Shown piece by piece: positions 8,573 through 10,883 of a stretch of DNA of 10,883 nt. Positions within the stretch are counted from its first letter, which is position 1. Each line of letters starts with the position of its first letter. Source of the DNA: Phoronis ovalis (taxonomy: Eukaryota > Phoronida > Phoronidae); NCBI GenBank assembly GCA_028565635.1, contig JAOXYB010058823.1:1-10883 (forward strand), written 5' to 3'. The notes beneath the pieces were generated by a model. It had not been told where the DNA came from, made no database searches, and saw nothing but the letters and a program-made list of their open reading frames with translations. Position numbers and translations under genes: made by a program.

Positions 8573-9099
8573 TATTTTGAATTTCAATGTTCTGCGCACC
8601 CCGTCTAAAAATGAAGTGTAATATTTATAAATTGGAATCCAAAGCCAAGCTTCAGGGGTTCAGAAATCTCTTCAAAATTTTAAGGACAATTAGATTAATA
8701 TTTAGAACCATGTCATTGAAAATGAAATCGAATAAAAGAAATATTTCAATATATTACTTTCATCCTTGCCGGCATCCTTGGCTTTAAAATTATGCAAATG
8801 TGGGCTGGGAAACTTGCACATTCCTGTAGTAAAAATGAGATTTGAAGATGTTGACTGCTCACAGATGACTTGTGATGTTTGGTCAAAAGAACAAACAGCA
8901 CACCAGAAGAATGTACATAAAAATATTATTTCACTCACTCAAATACTCTTAAATTTGAAATTCTTTTGAATTCTAAGAATAAAAAAGGAACTCGCATCCT
9001 TAGCATTGTCATTGGTATAATTGATTCTATGCGAGTCTAAAGTAAAAAAAAATAGTAAACTGTTAAATATTAATAAATTTATATTTTGCGTTGCAACCT
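8573..9099. other. No supported gene
   Basis: Open frames of 66-78 codons overlap here on both strands, with no motif or splice structure that supports coding. A short inverted repeat, ACTCGCAT (8990-8997) with ATGCGAGT (9029-9036), spans a 31-base loop shortly before the LINE-like segment. Confidence 0.5.
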
Positions 9100-9396
9100 T
9101 CTTCTTTTCTATGTGACCATTGTTAATGTTAATATTTTTGTTTGTTTGAAATACTTTGTTAGAAATACCTTTTTAATTGTCGATTTTTCACAACCTTGTT
9201 TTCTGTTTAATAATAACAAATGTTAAGTATGGGTATATTTTTTTGATGATTTTGCTATTGCAACCTTTTTTCTGTTTTTGATAGACTGTTTGTATTTTTG
9301 TGTTACTGTTATTTGCTATATATAATTCATGTTTGTACTGTTGTAATCTCTTGTGGCCTTAAGTAGGCTTTTTTGAGAATAAACTGAACTAAACTA
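9100..9396 (+). mobile_element. 3' end of a CR1/L2-like LINE retrotransposon
   Basis: The segment is T-rich and ends in the arrangement typical of CR1/L2-clade 3' tails: a small hairpin GCCT-TAAGT-AGGC (9356-9368), AATAAA at 9378-9383, then a short tandem tail AACTG, AACTA, AACTA (9382-9396) instead of a long poly-A. No reverse-transcriptase frame is visible upstream, so this looks like a 5'-truncated copy, the usual state of such elements. The 5' boundary is not defined and 9100 is only where the T-rich character is clear. Confidence 0.5.
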
Positions 9397-9401
9397 AAAA
9401 C

Positions 9402-10262
9402 TATTTAGTGTGAGCACGGCAAAATTGACAGAGTTTCATACTTCTAAAAAAGTAGAATTAAAAGCTAGGGTCAAGAATACATGTTCTAGATAAATCAACA
9501 GTGACCTAGATGACCAGAGTCATCAAAAGATTTAATTTATTTTCAAATATCTTTTTGACGTGTACTGACGAACCCTATTCACGCACTCCAACAAAAAAGC
9601 GTAACACTTGACAGTTGTGCATTTTTCAGTAAAATGACCCCCTAAACGCTTCACTAATTTAGTACCCCTATTTTCGCGAAAACAAGAATATTTTGCACTA
9701 AAAAAACACCGATTCAAGGAGACGAAAACAAATGTCTACCCTTTCTACGTGCTACTGAATATTAATTAAAGTACAGTCGATGAAGGTAAGGTTAGTAAAC
9801 ATGCATGAATCCGACAAGATCAAAGTTTTTCCCGTACTTAGTTTTTACTCGTTTTTAATATGAATCTGGTCATGATTTCCTCGATTTTATACCCTATTTT
9901 TGATTTTCAAGGAGTCCTTAGTTTCGAGGACTTTTTTCAAAATAACCCCTCTTTTCCGCGAATTTCGTAGTGGTCATGCGTTCCCATATCATGCTGGAGT
10001 ACGGGACCTTGCTGACGAAATACAATCCCCGCCGGCGCACCAGTGGGCACAAGCACACTGACAGTAGCGACACCTGTCGTCAACTAATAAAGTGTCTTCT
10101 CTAAACATGAAATAAATAGAAATATTTTCTACCATTACACAAACACTAGCGATACTCATAGAGTAACTCTTCACATTCACATATACAGATTTATATTCAA
10201 CGTCACCCACACACAAATCACAGACAAAGAAATTGAAATTCCGAATGCACCCATAAGAATCC
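9402..10262. other. No supported gene; upstream flank of the right-hand gene
   Basis: This is AT-rich at first, with a 12-base palindrome TTTTCGCGAAAA at 9671-9682 and a weak inverted repeat AGTCCT/AGGACT near 9914-9931. Around 10010-10080 the base composition rises (CCGCCGGCGC), and there is an inverted repeat CGACA-CC-TGTCG at 10068-10079. Minus-strand open frames at 9532-9717 and 9989-10216 carry no recognisable domain; the Cys cluster in the second appears to be chance. Confidence 0.45.
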
Positions 10263-10396
10263 TACGTGACCTGCTGGGGGGAATCCCTTTGACCTAGATC
10301 TAAATATAGGAAGTACTACGTCATAGATGCTAGGAATCTCTGATTTGTTCCGCAAGCGTACGTGATGCAGAGCACGTCAGGAAGCTGATATATAAA
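10263..10396 (+). promoter_or_regulatory. Promoter: four ACGT cores followed by a TATA box
   Basis: TATATAAA sits at 10389-10396, predicting transcription from about 10420-10426. Upstream are TACGTGAC (10263-10270), TACGTCAT (10317-10324, a CRE half-site), TACGTGAT (10359-10366) and CACGTCAG (10373-10380). ACGT cores are read by bZIP (CREB/ATF) and bHLH-PAS (HIF-type RCGTG) factors; which of these applies cannot be told. The predicted start agrees with the splice-defined first exon ending at 10445. Confidence 0.65.
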
Positions 10397-10419
10397 TGCC
10401 AAGATAATCCATAACACGA

Positions 10420-10445
10420 GGAATTTAGTTTCGTGAACTTATCAG
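10420..10445 (+). other. Non-coding first exon of the right-hand gene (5' end approximate)
   Basis: It ends at TATCAG|GTAAGG, a near-consensus donor, about 50 bases after the TATA box. The start is set only by TATA spacing. It contains no ATG. Confidence 0.6.
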
Positions 10446-10616
10446 GTAAGGACTTGGATCTCAACTATTACCATTCTCAATTTCAATTTATTACTTATTA
10501 GAGTTTAATATATGTAAATTAAATTTAAACTTCACATTTTTCGGGTTTCGCTTTTTAGTTTTATGAACGTGTTTCCCTTTGTGTGAAATATAAGTTGACT
10601 TTATTTGTTTTTGCAG
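10446..10616 (+). other. Leader intron, 171 bp
   Basis: It begins GTAAGG and ends TTTATTTGTTTTTGCAG, both strong consensus matches. It separates the short non-coding exon from the exon carrying the start codon. Confidence 0.75.
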
Positions 10617-10665
10617 AATTTACTACTTTCGTAAACGTTTAATAAAGAAGATAAACTCGTACAAC

Positions 10666-10740
10666 ATGTCGTCAGCAGCTCCAAACATGAATACTAAAAC
10701 GTTTGGTTTTGGTTTTAGAGCCTTAAAGAAATTTCCTGAG
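10666..10740 (+). CDS. First coding exon (25 codons) of a small protein, possibly NDUFA4-like
   Basis: The exon runs 10617-10740, with ATG at 10666 and 25 full codons to CCTGAG|GTAAGC, so the donor is phase 0. The leader sequence in this exon has stops in frame before the ATG. The N-terminus is MSSAAPNMNTKTF, then GFGFRALKKFPE. Family knowledge: NDUFA4/MLRQ-type mitochondrial proteins start with a short basic segment of the form LKK.P.LIPL before a single membrane helix, and this exon would end just before that helix. That likeness rests on about six residues, so the identity is a suggestion only. The promoter, leader intron and both donors are solid, so the existence of a gene is much surer than its name. 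The rest of the gene lies outside the window. Confidence 0.6.
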
Positions 10741-10883
10741 GTAAGCAAATATTCAGTATGGGGACGTCCATTAATTATGTCAATAATTTTAGGCAATTTT
10801 TTACCCCACCTCCCCCCCCCCTTGTCAACAACTGTCAAACTTTCAGTGACCCCCCTAATAAAATTATGTCAAAACATTCCCCC
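10741..10883 (+). other. Second intron of the right-hand gene (partial)
   Basis: It starts with a GTAAGC donor and runs off the window. After about 20 bases it is filled by the C-run-rich repeat listed separately. Confidence 0.7.
10762..10883 (-). repeat. C-run-rich probable interspersed repeat
   Basis: Runs of ten C (10812-10821), six C (10850-10855) and five C at the edge are spaced by AT-rich text. AATTATGTCAA occurs at 10773-10783 and again at 10862-10872, and GTCA recurs between them. The spacing looks repetitive and unlike the neighbouring intron. On the minus strand it reads as TTGACA-rich text with long G runs, partly open (IIDIINGRPH). I believe it belongs to a dispersed repeat family, but the class is unknown and the element is cut by the window edge. 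Confidence 0.4.

Noticed and set aside
8702-8969. Overlapping plus and minus frames (67 and 78 codons) with several Cys
   Set aside because: Both strands are open over the same stretch, neither matches a known transposase, reverse transcriptase or zinc-finger pattern, and no exon signals bracket them.
9989-10216. Minus-strand frame with a Cys cluster (CRYCQCACAHWC)
   Set aside because: The cysteines come from repeated GCA/ACA text, their spacing fits no zinc-binding or knottin pattern, and the frame overlaps the upstream flank of a plus-strand promoter.
10623-10838. 71-codon minus-strand frame antisense to the right-hand exon
   Set aside because: It is the reverse of a spliced plus-strand exon and of the C-run repeat; the glycine run comes from the C tract.

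Overview
The window is eukaryotic, from an animal nuclear genome. It is strongly AT-rich, has no bacterial-style gene packing, and its recognisable coding pieces are short exons bounded by GT-AG splice sites. The clearest is the first coding exon of a CELF3-6-type RNA-binding protein, a metazoan family. A CR1/L2-like LINE 3' end and the general texture would suit an invertebrate, perhaps a lophotrochozoan, but no single feature fixes the phylum.

Layout. Positions 1-4658 read as intron 1 of the CELF-type gene, which is on the minus strand; no other exon was found there. The first coding exon is 4893-4659, with a short upstream ORF in its leader. A divergent promoter interval follows, with a TATA box at 5216-5224 facing right. 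Positions 5437-6735 hold a proposed plus-strand gene of three coding exons whose phases join to give a 147-residue protein I do not recognise. From 6736 to about 10260 I see no supported gene, but there is a G-rich duplication with G-quadruplex potential (8521-8572), CTCF-like motifs, several palindromes, and a LINE 3' end (about 9100-9396). At the right edge a well-formed plus-strand promoter (four ACGT cores, then a TATA box) leads into a non-coding first exon, a 171-bp intron, and a 25-codon first coding exon ending at a GTAAGC donor. Its N-terminus is weakly reminiscent of NDUFA4-like mitochondrial proteins. Intron 2 of that gene begins with a C-run-rich interspersed repeat.

The three genes show no obvious functional link. 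The only structural relation is the head-to-head arrangement of the CELF-type gene and the unrecognised three-exon gene, whose start codons are 543 bp apart. I did not find a convincing new multi-gene system; the unrecognised gene is the best lead.
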